Assembly: GCF_000950575.1 (NCBI RefSeq)
Contig: NZ_CP011005.1
Span: forward strand, 3,472,001 to 3,536,000
DNA: 64,000 nt
Direction of reading: 5' to 3'
Origin: Psychromicrobium lacuslunae
GTDB lineage: Bacteria > Actinomycetota > Actinomycetes > Actinomycetales > Micrococcaceae
How positions within the stretch are numbered: position 1 is the first letter of the stretch; the number at the start of each line of letters is the position of its first letter. Below, one piece after another: positions 27,025 through 35,056 of the stretch. The notes beneath the pieces are model-generated. The model did no database searches. It saw only the letters and a list, made by a program, of their open reading frames with translations, and was not told the origin of the DNA. A program made the translations under genes and the position numbers.

Positions 27025-27924
27025 CTAAGGCAGCTTTTCGAGTTTCTTTACCGCTGCCTTGGCCTCTTGGCGTAACTTTGTCTGCTTACTGTTCGAGGCC
27101 AGTTTGAGCGCCGTCAGAGCCCGCCGATCTTTGAGCCGACCGAGATGGTAAGCGGCATAGGGGGCGAGCTCTTCTTTATCGAGGTCAGCGAGAGCAATGT
27201 CGAAGCTCTCAGCGGGTGACTTCGCTGATTTCATTCGATTCAGATAATCCTTCTTGCGCAAGGTGTGCAGGGCCCGCTGCAAGGTCTCTTTCTCCACGAA
27301 ATTATTTGCCGGTGTCAGCTCTAAGGCTGCCGAAACCGAGGGAATGGTTTCAGTCAGGCCCCACTGGGCCGCGGTCCTAGCAGTGTAGTGCCGATGTGGG
27401 GCATGCTTCATCGCCTCGACAATGAGTCTTCGGACCTCCTCGGTCCGATAGCGGCAGAGGTATTCCCCGATGAGAATATCGGTCGCGGTCCAGGCGGTAT
27501 CCTGTTGTGCCAATTCGAGAATTTCCTGATAATTTTCATCAGTGCCGCTGAGCGTAATGGCCAGTATCAGATTTCCCCGAAAATTCTTGATGTCGTCTGG
27601 CCACGAGCCGTAGAGCTTGATTGCTTTTGAGGTGATTTCTGGGAAGCCCTCAAGACTAATCAGTACTCGCTGAAAGGTGACTTTGAAGTCCTTATGGAGT
27701 TCTGCTGGCAGCCGATCCTGGTAGTTGTCGACCCAGTCGATCAGATTCTTCGAGAAGTCAGGGTCACGAGGAAACAGGGTCTCTACCTGCCGACCTCGTG
27801 TGAAGGTAATACCTACCTCCGGCTCGGGTCTTAGCTTCTTCGCATCCTCAGGCAGATCTTTCGGCCGGCTAATAAGTGCAACGGAGTCCCAGAGTTGGTT
27901 TTTCTTCTTTGTGAACCAGACCAT
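27025..27924 (-). CDS. Alpha-helical (HEAT-like) protein, function unknown
   Basis: A 299-residue, largely helical cytoplasmic protein. The second half looks like degenerate HEAT-type helical pairs (for example LAPYAAYHLGRLKDRRALTALKLA), ending in a basic KAAVKKLEKLP. There is no signal peptide or catalytic motif. The start ATG at 27922-27924 has GGGGAGG about six bases upstream. Base composition is slightly more AT-rich than its neighbours. It is divergent from iolC across a 160-base region that carries a 10-bp inverted repeat and the iol operator. Confidence 0.6.
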   Translation of the reverse strand: MVWFTKKKNQLWDSVALISRPKDLPEDAKKLRPEPEVGITFTRGRQVETLFPRDPDFSKNLIDWVDNYQDRLPAELHKDFKVTFQRVLISLEGFPEITSKAIKLYGSWPDDIKNFRGNLILAITLSGTDENYQEILELAQQDTAWTATDILIGEYLCRYRTEEVRRLIVEAMKHAPHRHYTARTAAQWGLTETIPSVSAALELTPANNFVEKETLQRALHTLRKKDYLNRMKSAKSPAESFDIALADLDKEELAPYAAYHLGRLKDRRALTALKLASNSKQTKLRQEAKAAVKKLEKLP

Positions 27925-27958
27925 TGGAGCCCTCCCCAGGCAATTGCGACAGCTAACA

Positions 27959-27987
27959 GCTTATCCTGCCGATCCGACAGGATAAGC
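27959..27987. repeat. Inverted repeat in the divergent region upstream of iolC
   Basis: Perfect 10-bp arms GCTTATCCTG (27959-27968) and CAGGATAAGC (27978-27987) flank nine bases. No T tract follows. Because both flanking genes point away from it, it is not a normal terminator; it may be an operator or a structured leader for the minus-strand gene. Confidence 0.55.
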
Positions 27988-28035
27988 GGTGTCCCGCGGA
28001 CTCACGCTCCAACATCCTCATGTTTCATGTAAATA

Positions 28036-28045
28036 TGTCCTGACA
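28036..28045. promoter_or_regulatory. Probable iol operator before iolC (TGTC-N2-GACA)
   Basis: TGTCCTGACA lies four bases upstream of a perfect -35 hexamer TTGACA (28050-28055). The same 10-mer in reverse orientation occurs at 37874-37883 and 38919-38928, the other two iol promoters, so it is a good candidate site for the GntR/UTRA regulator encoded at 37.1 kb. Confidence 0.7.
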
Positions 28046-28084
28046 AACTTTGACAGAGCCATCGATCTGCGGCACAGTAGTGAT

Positions 28085-29074
28085 GTGCCTCACGATGTGC
28101 TGACCATGGGTCGAATTAGCGTAGATATCTACCCCAATGACATTGGTGTCGATCTGGAAGACGTGACCAGCTTCGGCAAGTACCTAGGGGGTTCACCGAG
28201 CAATGTCGCGGTAGCGGCCGCCCGACATGGGCGGGACACCGCGGTGATCACTCGCACCGGTGACGACCCTTTCGGAAGTTACCTGCATCGTGAGCTGAAA
28301 AAGTTCGGCGTCAGCGACAAATTTGTCTCTGCGGTGCCGGTGTGGCCGACGCCGGTGACCTTCTGCGCCATCAAGCCGCCCGAAGATTTCCCGCTGTACT
28401 TTTACCGAACGCCAACAGCGCCGGACCTGCAGGTCCAGGCAGCGGATATTACGGACACCGAGACCGGTGAGGCGGTTACCGCTGCCCGGATCTTCTGGTT
28501 CACCGTGACCGGGCTATGCCAGCAGCCGAGTCGAGCGGCGCACTTGGCTGCTTTGACAGCCCGACCCCGCCGGAACTTAGCCGAGGGACAATTCACCGCT
28601 CTCGATCTGGACTATCGGCCGATGTTCTGGTCCTCGGAAACGGAGGCTGCCGAGGCGATTGCTCAAGTACTCCCAGAGATCACCGTGGCGATCGGCAATG
28701 AGCAGGAATGCGCCGTCGCCGTCGGTCCCGGAACTCCCGATCAGCAAGCGGACCGATTGCTGGCCGCCGGCGTCAAAGTCGCTGTGGTGAAGCTTGGCCC
28801 GCAGGGGGTGCTAGCAAAGACTGCTGAGGAACGGGTGATCTCCGCGCCGGTGCCGGTGCAAACACTCAATGGCCTGGGTGCCGGCGACTCTTTCGGCGGC
28901 GCTTTCTGCCACGGCTTGCTCGCTGGCTGGCCGCTCGCCAAGGTTCTTGACTTCGCCAATGCGGCTGGCGCAATCGTCGCTTCTAGGCTCTCCTGCGCCG
29001 ATGCGATGCCAGTATCGAGTGAAGTAATTGCACTGCTGACCGAACGTGGAAGGTGGGCCGAAGGTGATGAGTGA
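28085..29074 (+). CDS. iolC: 5-dehydro-2-deoxygluconokinase
   Basis: A 329-residue PfkB-family kinase that phosphorylates 2-deoxy-5-keto-D-gluconate in myo-inositol degradation. It starts MPHDVLTMGRISVDIYPNDIG, a hallmark of actinobacterial IolC, carries the sugar-binding GGSPSNVAVAAARHG and the catalytic GLGAGDSFGGAF (Asp about 268). The frame is open from a GTG at 27989, but the GTG at 28085 agrees with family starts. It has no clear ribosome binding site and sits about 30 bases after the -35 hexamer TTGACA, so the transcript may be nearly leaderless. First gene of the plus-strand iol operon; overlaps the next gene by eight bases. Confidence 0.93.
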   Translation: MPHDVLTMGRISVDIYPNDIGVDLEDVTSFGKYLGGSPSNVAVAAARHGRDTAVITRTGDDPFGSYLHRELKKFGVSDKFVSAVPVWPTPVTFCAIKPPEDFPLYFYRTPTAPDLQVQAADITDTETGEAVTAARIFWFTVTGLCQQPSRAAHLAALTARPRRNLAEGQFTALDLDYRPMFWSSETEAAEAIAQVLPEITVAIGNEQECAVAVGPGTPDQQADRLLAAGVKVAVVKLGPQGVLAKTAEERVISAPVPVQTLNGLGAGDSFGGAFCHGLLAGWPLAKVLDFANAAGAIVASRLSCADAMPVSSEVIALLTERGRWAEGDE

Positions 29075-29984
29075 CTACCGTGAACTGAGCAAAATAAGGC
29101 TTGAGGACCCGTCGGCAGTAGCCAGGGCAGCGCAAGCTCGACGGCGGCATCCGGGGGTTAGTGCTGCCCGGCAGAACTTCATTGTGGCGGCAGATCACCC
29201 GGCCCGTGGCGCGCTCTCGGTGGGTGAAGATCCAACCGCGATGGCGGACCGCTCGGTCTTGCTGGACCGCCTGCAAATTGCGTTGGCGAATCCGCGCGTC
29301 GATGGGGTCTTGGCATCCCCGGACGTGCTCGACGATTTACTGCTGTTGGGTGCCCTCGAAGGAAAACTGGTTTTTGGCTCGATGAACCGGGGCGGCTTGG
29401 CTGGTTTGGTCAATGAAATCGATGACCGATTCACCGGACATAGCGCTGCGGCGCTCAAAAGCCTCGGCGCGGATGGCGGCAAGATGCTGACCAGGATCTG
29501 CTATCAAGACCCCGCCACCGCGAATGCGCTTGAAGCCTCAGCGCAGGCGGTCACCGCGCTGGCCGAGAACCGCCTGATTGCGATGATCGAGCCCTTTATT
29601 TCGGTTCGAGATTCTGCTGGCAAGATCGGCAACGACCTCAGCCCGGAGGCGGTGATTACCTCAATGGCGATCGCCTCCGGGTTGGGAGCGAGCAGTGCCT
29701 ACTCTTGGTTGAAAATCCCGGTGGTGGAGCAGATGGAGCGCGTAGTGGCGGCGACCACGCTGCCGATTGTCTTATTGGGCGGCGATCCGCCAACGGCTAG
29801 TCAGCAAGCCGTTGAGGCAACCTTTGAGCGTTGGCGGCAAGCGCTCTGCCTGCCCGGCGTGCAGGGCCTTACCGTGGGCCGCAGTTTGCTCTACCCGGCG
29901 GACGGTGATGTGGCGGCAGCGGTAGAGAACGCGGCCTCCCTACTACGTGATGACACAGTGACCCAGCGCGGAGGAACGCTATGA
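29067..29984 (+). CDS. Cgl0159-type (beta/alpha)8 protein, aldolase-like, inositol pathway
   Basis: A 305-residue predicted TIM-barrel protein of the type encoded in the Corynebacterium iol cluster (Cgl0159 family), related to deoxyribose-phosphate and DKGP aldolases. Visible are FIVAADHPARGAL near residue 35, LTRICYQDP, a MIEPF strand and VQGLTVGRSLLYP near the C-terminus. No IolJ-type aldolase gene is seen in the cluster, so it probably cleaves 2-deoxy-5-keto-gluconate 6-phosphate to dihydroxyacetone phosphate and malonate semialdehyde; this is an inference from context. It overlaps iolC (start) and iolD (stop), showing tight coupling. Confidence 0.82.
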   Translation: MSDYRELSKIRLEDPSAVARAAQARRRHPGVSAARQNFIVAADHPARGALSVGEDPTAMADRSVLLDRLQIALANPRVDGVLASPDVLDDLLLLGALEGKLVFGSMNRGGLAGLVNEIDDRFTGHSAAALKSLGADGGKMLTRICYQDPATANALEASAQAVTALAENRLIAMIEPFISVRDSAGKIGNDLSPEAVITSMAIASGLGASSAYSWLKIPVVEQMERVVAATTLPIVLLGGDPPTASQQAVEATFERWRQALCLPGVQGLTVGRSLLYPADGDVAAAVENAASLLRDDTVTQRGGTL

Positions 29985-31957
29985 AAATGACGGTGGCTCA
30001 AGCCCTGGTGACTTTCCTAGCCAAGCAGTACACGGTTGATCGAATCGCGGAGCAGGCTTACCGGGAACGCACCATTCCGGGCATTTTCGGCATTTTCGGT
30101 CACGGTAATGTGGCCGGGGTGGGGCAGGCGCTCAAACAATCCCAGTTGAAAGATCCCGCTCTGATGCCTTACTACCAGGGTCGAAATGAGCAAGCTCAAG
30201 TCCACCAAGCGGTCGGCTATGCCCGGCACACCCGGCGTCGGGCAACTTTTGCTGTGAGCACCTCGATCGGCCCGGGATCAACCAACTTGGTCACCGGTGC
30301 CGCCTTGGCCACCACTAACCGGCTGCCCGCACTACTGCTGCCTTCGGATATCTTCGCCACCCGGGTGGCCGATCCGGTACTACAACAACTTGAACGGTTC
30401 GATTCCGGTGATACCTCGGTCAACGATGTCTTCCGCCCGGTTTCGAAGTACTTTGACCGGATTTCCCGACCGGAGCAGCTCTACTCGGCGTTACTTGCCG
30501 CGATGCGGGTGCTCACCGATCCAGCGGAGACCGGGGCGGTCACGCTCAGCCTGCCACAGGATGTGCAAGCCGAGACTCTCGAGGTGCCCGAGGAATTCCT
30601 GCAGGAGCGCGACTGGCGGATCCGCCGTCCCGAACCGGAGCGCGAAGACGTTGCCGAAGCCGCCAGACTGATCAGGGCAGCTAAACGACCGCTGATTATT
30701 GCCGGCGGCGGTGTGCTCTACGCTTTCGCTGATGATCAACTGCAGGCATTGGCGGAAGAAACCGGGATCCCGGTGGCCAATACCCAAGCTGGCGTCGGAG
30801 TGCTGGCCTGGGATCATCCGCAATCATTGGGAGCCATCGGCTCCACCGGCAGCACAGCAGCCAATGTGCTGGCCGCCGAGGCAGATCTGGTGATTGGCAT
30901 CGGTACCCGTTATGAGGATTTCACCACCGCCTCACGGACTGCTTTTCAGAACCCGGAGTTACGCTTCGTGAATATCAACATTGCCGCCTTCGACGCCTAT
31001 AAGCTCGGCGCGACACTTCCGGTGGTGGCTGATGCTCGAAAAGCCCTGTTAGCACTCCGTGAGGCACTCGCTGGCTATCGAGTCTCCGAGGAACTGCGCG
31101 GTGGTATTGGTGCGCAGAAACAACGCTGGGATCAGATAGTGGATCAGGCCTTCGCCGAGCGGGGTACTCAGCTGGCCAGCCAGAACGCCATTATCGGCGC
31201 GGTCAATAACGCCATGGACGCGCGCGACGTGGTGGTTTGCGCCGCCGGTTCGCTGCCCGGTGACCTGCACAAAATGTGGCGAGTGCGGGATCCTTTCGGC
31301 TATCACGTTGAATATGCCTACTCCTGTATGGGCTATGAGATTCCCGGCGGTCTCGGCCTCAAACGGGCAGTGCTCGACGAAGTCGCACGCGGTGCGGCTT
31401 CTCGTGACGTAGTGGTGATGGTGGGGGATGGCTCCTATCTGATGATGCACACCGAGTTGGTCACAGCGGTAGCGGAGCGCTTGAAACTCATTGTGGTGCT
31501 GATCCAAAACCACGGCTATGCCTCAATCGGGGCGCTTTCGGAATCGCTTGGCTCGCAGCGATTCGGTACGAAGTACCGCGAACTCGACGCTGGGCGGCAC
31601 AGTTTTGACGAGGGGGCCAAATTGCCCATCGACCTGGCCCTTAACGCCGAATCCTTGGGCGTTAAGGTGCTGCGGGTTAACGACACCGCGCAATTGGGTG
31701 CGGCGCTGACCGAGGCTAAGGCGCTACCCGAGGGCAGCGGACCAATCCTGATCCACATTGAATCGGACCCACTGATTGATGCGCCATCCTCCGAGTCTTG
31801 GTGGGACGTGCCGGTTTCCCAAACCTCGGAACTGGCCAGCACCAGGGCCGCCTATCAACGCTACGAGGAGCAAAAGAGCATGCAGCGGCCCTTGCTGGGC
31901 GCTGCTTCCGAAGAGAGAACAGGCCAGCTTGACGACAGAAAGCAACGTGATGACTGA
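29981..31957 (+). CDS. iolD: 3D-(3,5/4)-trihydroxycyclohexane-1,2-dione acylhydrolase (decyclizing)
   Basis: A 658-residue thiamine-diphosphate enzyme that opens the inositol-derived ring. It contains GIFGIFGHGNVAGVGQAL and the NEQAQVHQAVGYAR region at the N-terminal Pyr domain, a central TPP-fold domain, and the ThDP/Mg2+ motif beginning GDGSYLMMHTELV and ending QNHGYASIG. It starts with ATG overlapping the previous stop and overlaps iolE by eight bases. An ATG two codons later is an equally possible start. The length is normal for IolD. Confidence 0.95.
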   Translation: MKMTVAQALVTFLAKQYTVDRIAEQAYRERTIPGIFGIFGHGNVAGVGQALKQSQLKDPALMPYYQGRNEQAQVHQAVGYARHTRRRATFAVSTSIGPGSTNLVTGAALATTNRLPALLLPSDIFATRVADPVLQQLERFDSGDTSVNDVFRPVSKYFDRISRPEQLYSALLAAMRVLTDPAETGAVTLSLPQDVQAETLEVPEEFLQERDWRIRRPEPEREDVAEAARLIRAAKRPLIIAGGGVLYAFADDQLQALAEETGIPVANTQAGVGVLAWDHPQSLGAIGSTGSTAANVLAAEADLVIGIGTRYEDFTTASRTAFQNPELRFVNINIAAFDAYKLGATLPVVADARKALLALREALAGYRVSEELRGGIGAQKQRWDQIVDQAFAERGTQLASQNAIIGAVNNAMDARDVVVCAAGSLPGDLHKMWRVRDPFGYHVEYAYSCMGYEIPGGLGLKRAVLDEVARGAASRDVVVMVGDGSYLMMHTELVTAVAERLKLIVVLIQNHGYASIGALSESLGSQRFGTKYRELDAGRHSFDEGAKLPIDLALNAESLGVKVLRVNDTAQLGAALTEAKALPEGSGPILIHIESDPLIDAPSSESWWDVPVSQTSELASTRAAYQRYEEQKSMQRPLLGAASEERTGQLDDRKQRDD

Positions 31958-32861
31958 GAACAAGCTCATTATTGGCACCGCTCCGGATTCCTGGGGAGTT
32001 TGGTTTGCCGATGACCCGCAGCAAACTCCCTGGCGGCGCTTTCTCGACGAGGTGGCTGAGTCAGGTTATCGCTGGATCGAACTCGGCCCCTACGGCTACT
32101 TGCCCGCTGAACCGGCCGAATTAGCTGAGGAGTTGGCGCAACGGAATCTGAAGATTAGTGCGGGCACGGTGTTTACCGCTTTTCACCGCGGTGCAGAACA
32201 GTGGCAAGCTGCCTGGGAGCCTGCCCGCAGAGTGGCTGAACTGACCGCGGCTTTGGGGGGCCAGCACATCGTGGTGATCCCAGCGATGTGGCGCGATGAT
32301 GTCACCGGCCAAGCAGTGGAAAGTGGCACTCTGGACGCGGCAGCCTGGCAAAGCCTGGTTGACGGTCACAACAAACTAGGCACCGTGCTGCAGCAAGAGT
32401 TCGGCCTACAACAGCAATTTCACTCCCACGCTGACTCACATGTTTGCGCTCAACCGGAGATCGAACGATTCCTGAAGGATACTGACCCCGAGACGGTCAC
32501 GCTGTGCCTGGACACCGGTCACGCAGAATACGGCGGAGCCTCCAGCGTGGAGCTGATTCGCAAATATCCAGAGCGGATCGGTTACCTGCACCTCAAGCAA
32601 GTCGATCCCAATATTCTGGCCACCGTGAGGGCGCAGAACTTGACCTGGGCAGCGGCCAATCTCGCCGGTGTGATGACCGAGCCGCCATCCGGTTTACCTG
32701 ATCTTCGTGAGGTGATTGACGCTGTCGAAGCGCTGAACCGTCCCATTTTCGGCATTGTGGAACAGGATATGTACCCCTGCGACTTTGCCAAGCCAATGCC
32801 GATCGCCAAACGAACCAAGGACTATCTACTCTCCTGCGGTTCGCGAACCCGGCTAGCTTGA
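31950..32861 (+). CDS. iolE: Myo-inosose-2 dehydratase
   Basis: A 303-residue TIM-barrel enzyme that dehydrates scyllo-inosose to the trihydroxy-dione used by IolD. It starts MTENKLIIGTAPDSWGVWF, followed by the metal-binding barrel strands with QQFHSHADSHV, LCLDTGHAEYGG and YLHLKQVD. The frame is open from 31776 inside iolD; I chose ATG 31950 by family start, while TTG at 31929 is a less likely alternative. It follows iolD with an overlap and is followed by iolG after 28 bases. Confidence 0.93.
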   Translation: MTENKLIIGTAPDSWGVWFADDPQQTPWRRFLDEVAESGYRWIELGPYGYLPAEPAELAEELAQRNLKISAGTVFTAFHRGAEQWQAAWEPARRVAELTAALGGQHIVVIPAMWRDDVTGQAVESGTLDAAAWQSLVDGHNKLGTVLQQEFGLQQQFHSHADSHVCAQPEIERFLKDTDPETVTLCLDTGHAEYGGASSVELIRKYPERIGYLHLKQVDPNILATVRAQNLTWAAANLAGVMTEPPSGLPDLREVIDAVEALNRPIFGIVEQDMYPCDFAKPMPIAKRTKDYLLSCGSRTRLA

Positions 32862-32889
32862 GATCCGAATTGTCTGAGAGGAATCAGCC

Positions 32890-33885
32890 ATGAGCAACGA
32901 AACCAGCCAACCGGAAACCAGTCAATTGAAAGTCGCGGTGATCGGCGCGGGGCGGATGGGTGCCGACCATATTTCCCGCTTAGAGCACAAAATCACCGGA
33001 GCTTCGGTGGCGGCCGTGGTGGATATTGACTTAGCCCGGGCCAGTGCGGCAGCCGAGAGCGTGGGCGCTCGTGCGCTGGCCACGTTGGGGGAGGCCTTAG
33101 CGTTGCCCGAAGTGAATGCGGTGCTGATTGCCACCCCTGGGTTTCTGCATGAGGAAGCACTGCTGGAGGCTTTGGCGCATGACCTACCGATCCTTTGTGA
33201 GAAGCCGCTGACCCCGGACGCGGCCTCGGCCTGGCGAGTGGTGCAGGCCGAAGTGGCGCTGGGTCGGAAACGCATCCAGGTGGGTTTCATGCGGCAATTC
33301 GATGCCGGTTATCAAAAGCTCAAGCGCATCATCGCCGAGGGCGAGAAGGGGCAGCTGCTGATGCTGCACTGCGCGCATCGCAACCCAGACACCCTGCCTG
33401 ATTTTACTGAATCGATGTTGATCACCGATTCAGTGGTTCATGAGTTTGATGCGATCCGCTTCTTGAGCGACGAGGAGATCGCTTCGGTTCAGGTGCGGCG
33501 CGGGCGTGGCACAAGTCTCGCTCCGGAAGGTATCGATGATCCGCAGCAGGTGCTGATTGAAACTGAATCTGGACTGCTGGCGGATGTCGAAATCTTCGTT
33601 AATGCGCGCTACGGCTACGAGGTGGCGACTCAGGCCGTCTTCGAAAACGGCACCGTGAACATCGGCCTGGGCGAAGTCACGCCGAGCTTCATTGAGCGCT
33701 TTGGCGATGCTTACGACGTTGAGGTGCAGCGCTGGGTGGATGCCGCTCGGCGGGGCGAGATCGGTGGACCGAGCGCCTGGGACGGTTATGCCACCGCCGC
33801 CTGTTGCGAAGCCGGAGTCGCGGCGCAGCACAGCTCCGGGCCGGTTCGGGTAGAACTTGCCGACAAACCAGAACTCTATCGTTGA
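32890..33885 (+). CDS. iolG: Inositol 2-dehydrogenase (Gfo/Idh/MocA family)
   Basis: A 331-residue NAD-dependent dehydrogenase that oxidises myo-inositol to scyllo-inosose, the entry step. The Rossmann motif is VIGAGRMGADH, the catalytic-Lys motif CEKPLTP lies near residues 103-109, and the substrate His lies in DSVVHEFDAIRF. A short Gln/Thr/Ser-rich N-terminal extension precedes the fold. A GAGAGGAA ribosome binding site is present. Last gene of the plus-strand iol operon; a second paralogue lies at 37.9-38.9 kb. Confidence 0.9.
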   Translation: MSNETSQPETSQLKVAVIGAGRMGADHISRLEHKITGASVAAVVDIDLARASAAAESVGARALATLGEALALPEVNAVLIATPGFLHEEALLEALAHDLPILCEKPLTPDAASAWRVVQAEVALGRKRIQVGFMRQFDAGYQKLKRIIAEGEKGQLLMLHCAHRNPDTLPDFTESMLITDSVVHEFDAIRFLSDEEIASVQVRRGRGTSLAPEGIDDPQQVLIETESGLLADVEIFVNARYGYEVATQAVFENGTVNIGLGEVTPSFIERFGDAYDVEVQRWVDAARRGEIGGPSAWDGYATAACCEAGVAAQHSSGPVRVELADKPELYR

Positions 33886-34062
33886 GCACAAGTCAGTCTC
33901 GGTCCTTCGTGCGCCGGGATGGGTAGCCCTCTCTGGGGAGTTCTCCCCATCGACAGTTACTTTGATTGCTTTATAAGGTTTTACTAATAGCTCAGCCGGA
34001 TGGGCCGGTTGGGTTCAGAGTTTGCCGGATCTTCCGGGGCTCTTATACGAAAGGTGCGTCTC

Positions 34063-34335
34063 ATGGGTGAAGCATTCCTCGGTAGCAATCCGGAAGATAT
34101 GCAGGATTTGATCACGAAGATCAATCAGGCTGTTGATCAGATTCATCAGGCTGTTAATGGTTTGGATTCCAAGGCTACTTCGGTGCAGTGGAATGGTCCG
34201 GATGCTAATAACTTCAAGCACACTGAGTGGCCGCAGCATAAGCAGAACCTGAATAAGGTTGCTGATGATTTGCATCAGGTTGGTCAGACGGTGCAGAAGC
34301 AGCGTCAGCAGCAGATCGACACTTCCGGTCACTAG
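34063..34335 (+). CDS. Solitary WXG100-family (ESAT-6-like) protein
   Basis: A 90-residue helical-hairpin protein of classic WXG100 size. The turn motif W-N-G lies in VQWNGPDANNF, between two amphipathic helices (about 9-42 and 52-84). Members are exported by type VII secretion as dimers. GAAAGGTG lies about seven bases before the ATG at 34063; the frame extends upstream to 34000. No EccC, EccD or partner WXG gene lies in the window. The C-terminus lacks an evident YxxxD/E export signal. Codon use (many GAT, AAT, GGT) differs from the iol genes. A strong UUCG hairpin follows. Confidence 0.9.
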   Translation: MGEAFLGSNPEDMQDLITKINQAVDQIHQAVNGLDSKATSVQWNGPDANNFKHTEWPQHKQNLNKVADDLHQVGQTVQKQRQQQIDTSGH

Positions 34336-34367
34336 TCAAGTACTCAGGCGGTCAATCCGCTCAGTAC

Positions 34368-34401
34368 CTCGGGGTCGTCATCTTCGGATGACGGCCCCGA
34401 G
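34368..34401 (+). terminator. Terminator after the WXG100 gene
   Basis: A 15-bp stem with one T-G wobble (34368-34382 with 34387-34401) is closed by a stable TTCG tetraloop. The tail is short (TTT after five bases), so efficiency is uncertain, but the structure is strong. Confidence 0.75.
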
Positions 34402-34458
34402 CTGGTTTAAGGCCCGGTGACGATTGCCGGTGTGGGTGCCCGTTGTTATTGTTTGGCC

Positions 34459-34962
34459 ATGCGAGTACCTTATGACGCGGACGAAAAGACGACACTCAAG
34501 GCCAGTCTGGACAGGCACCGAGACGCGGTGCTGTGGAAACTCGAGGGGCTGGGCGATGAGCAACTGCGCCAGCGAGTAACGCCCAGCGGCACCAGCCCGC
34601 TCGGTCTGCTGAAGCACCTCGGCTACGTGGAATATGGCTGGTTCTGCGGCACCTTCGGCGAGGCGGAGGAAGAGCCCTGGTTCGATACCGACGATCCGGA
34701 AGCGGATCTGCGGGTAGCTCCGGATGAGAGTACTGAGCAGATCTTCGGCTACTACGAGCGCGCTCGAGCCGCAGCGGACTCAGCCATCGCTAAATACCAG
34801 GTGGAAGACACTGGTACTGCCTGGCACGGCGCGACGGTGACCATGCGCTGGGTGCTGGTGCACATGGTGGAGGAAGTCGCCCGGCACGCCGGGCATCTCG
34901 ACATTATCCGCGAACTCATTGACGGCCGCACCGGCGATCACCGGCAGGGCACCGCACAATGA
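34459..34962 (+). CDS. DinB/DUF664 family protein
   Basis: A 167-residue four-helix-bundle protein. The metal-ligand pattern includes LLKHLGYVEYGWF (first His) and VARHAGHLDIIREL (two further His), with the Trp/Phe pattern typical of DUF664 proteins in actinobacteria, some of which are mycothiol-dependent transferases. Substrate unknown. ATG 34459 fits the usual family start MRVPYDADEK; the frame is open from 34417. It stands between the WXG100 and Abi genes, and its stop lies 15-20 bases from the putative Abi promoter. Confidence 0.85.
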   Translation: MRVPYDADEKTTLKASLDRHRDAVLWKLEGLGDEQLRQRVTPSGTSPLGLLKHLGYVEYGWFCGTFGEAEEEPWFDTDDPEADLRVAPDESTEQIFGYYERARAAADSAIAKYQVEDTGTAWHGATVTMRWVLVHMVEEVARHAGHLDIIRELIDGRTGDHRQGTAQ

Positions 34963-34977
34963 ATGCGGTCGGCGGAT

Positions 34978-35000
34978 CGTGTTATGATATTCATATCACG
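34978..35000 (+). promoter_or_regulatory. Putative extended -10 promoter with overlapping dyad before the Abi gene
   Basis: TGT-TATGAT (TG at 34980-34981, hexamer 34983-34988) is a good extended -10 element; no good -35 is seen. It is embedded in an imperfect inverted repeat, CGTGTTATGA (34978-34987) against TCATATCACG (34991-35000), which could be an operator. Transcription would begin near 34994. Confidence 0.5.
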
Positions 35001-35040
35001 ATCAGCCCGCTCGCCTCATGGCTCGGGCTGATTTTCTTTT
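34994..35040 (+). ncRNA. Candidate short RNA with terminator hairpin, upstream of the Abi HEPN gene
   Basis: Directly after the putative promoter, ATCAGCCCG (35001-35009) pairs with CGGGCTGAT (35024-35032), with a GCC-TCAT-GGC tip, followed by TTTTCTTTT (to 35040). A transcript of about 45 nt would end here, 17 bases before the Abi start codon. Two readings are possible: an independent small RNA acting with the HEPN protein, as reported for AbiF-type modules, or a leader attenuator of the Abi mRNA. It is not needed to terminate the DinB gene, but could do that too. Confidence 0.5.
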
Positions 35041-35056
35041 AGTATCTGAGGTTACC

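Noticed and set aside
33935-33948. Small GGGGAG-TT-CTCCCC hairpin after iolG as a terminator
   Set aside because: The stem is short, the loop only two bases and no T run follows, so it was not listed as a feature.
35001-35040. The hairpin before the Abi gene read only as terminator of the DinB gene
   Set aside because: Not excluded, but the extended -10 element lies between the DinB stop and the hairpin, so an independent short transcript or an attenuator explains the layout better.
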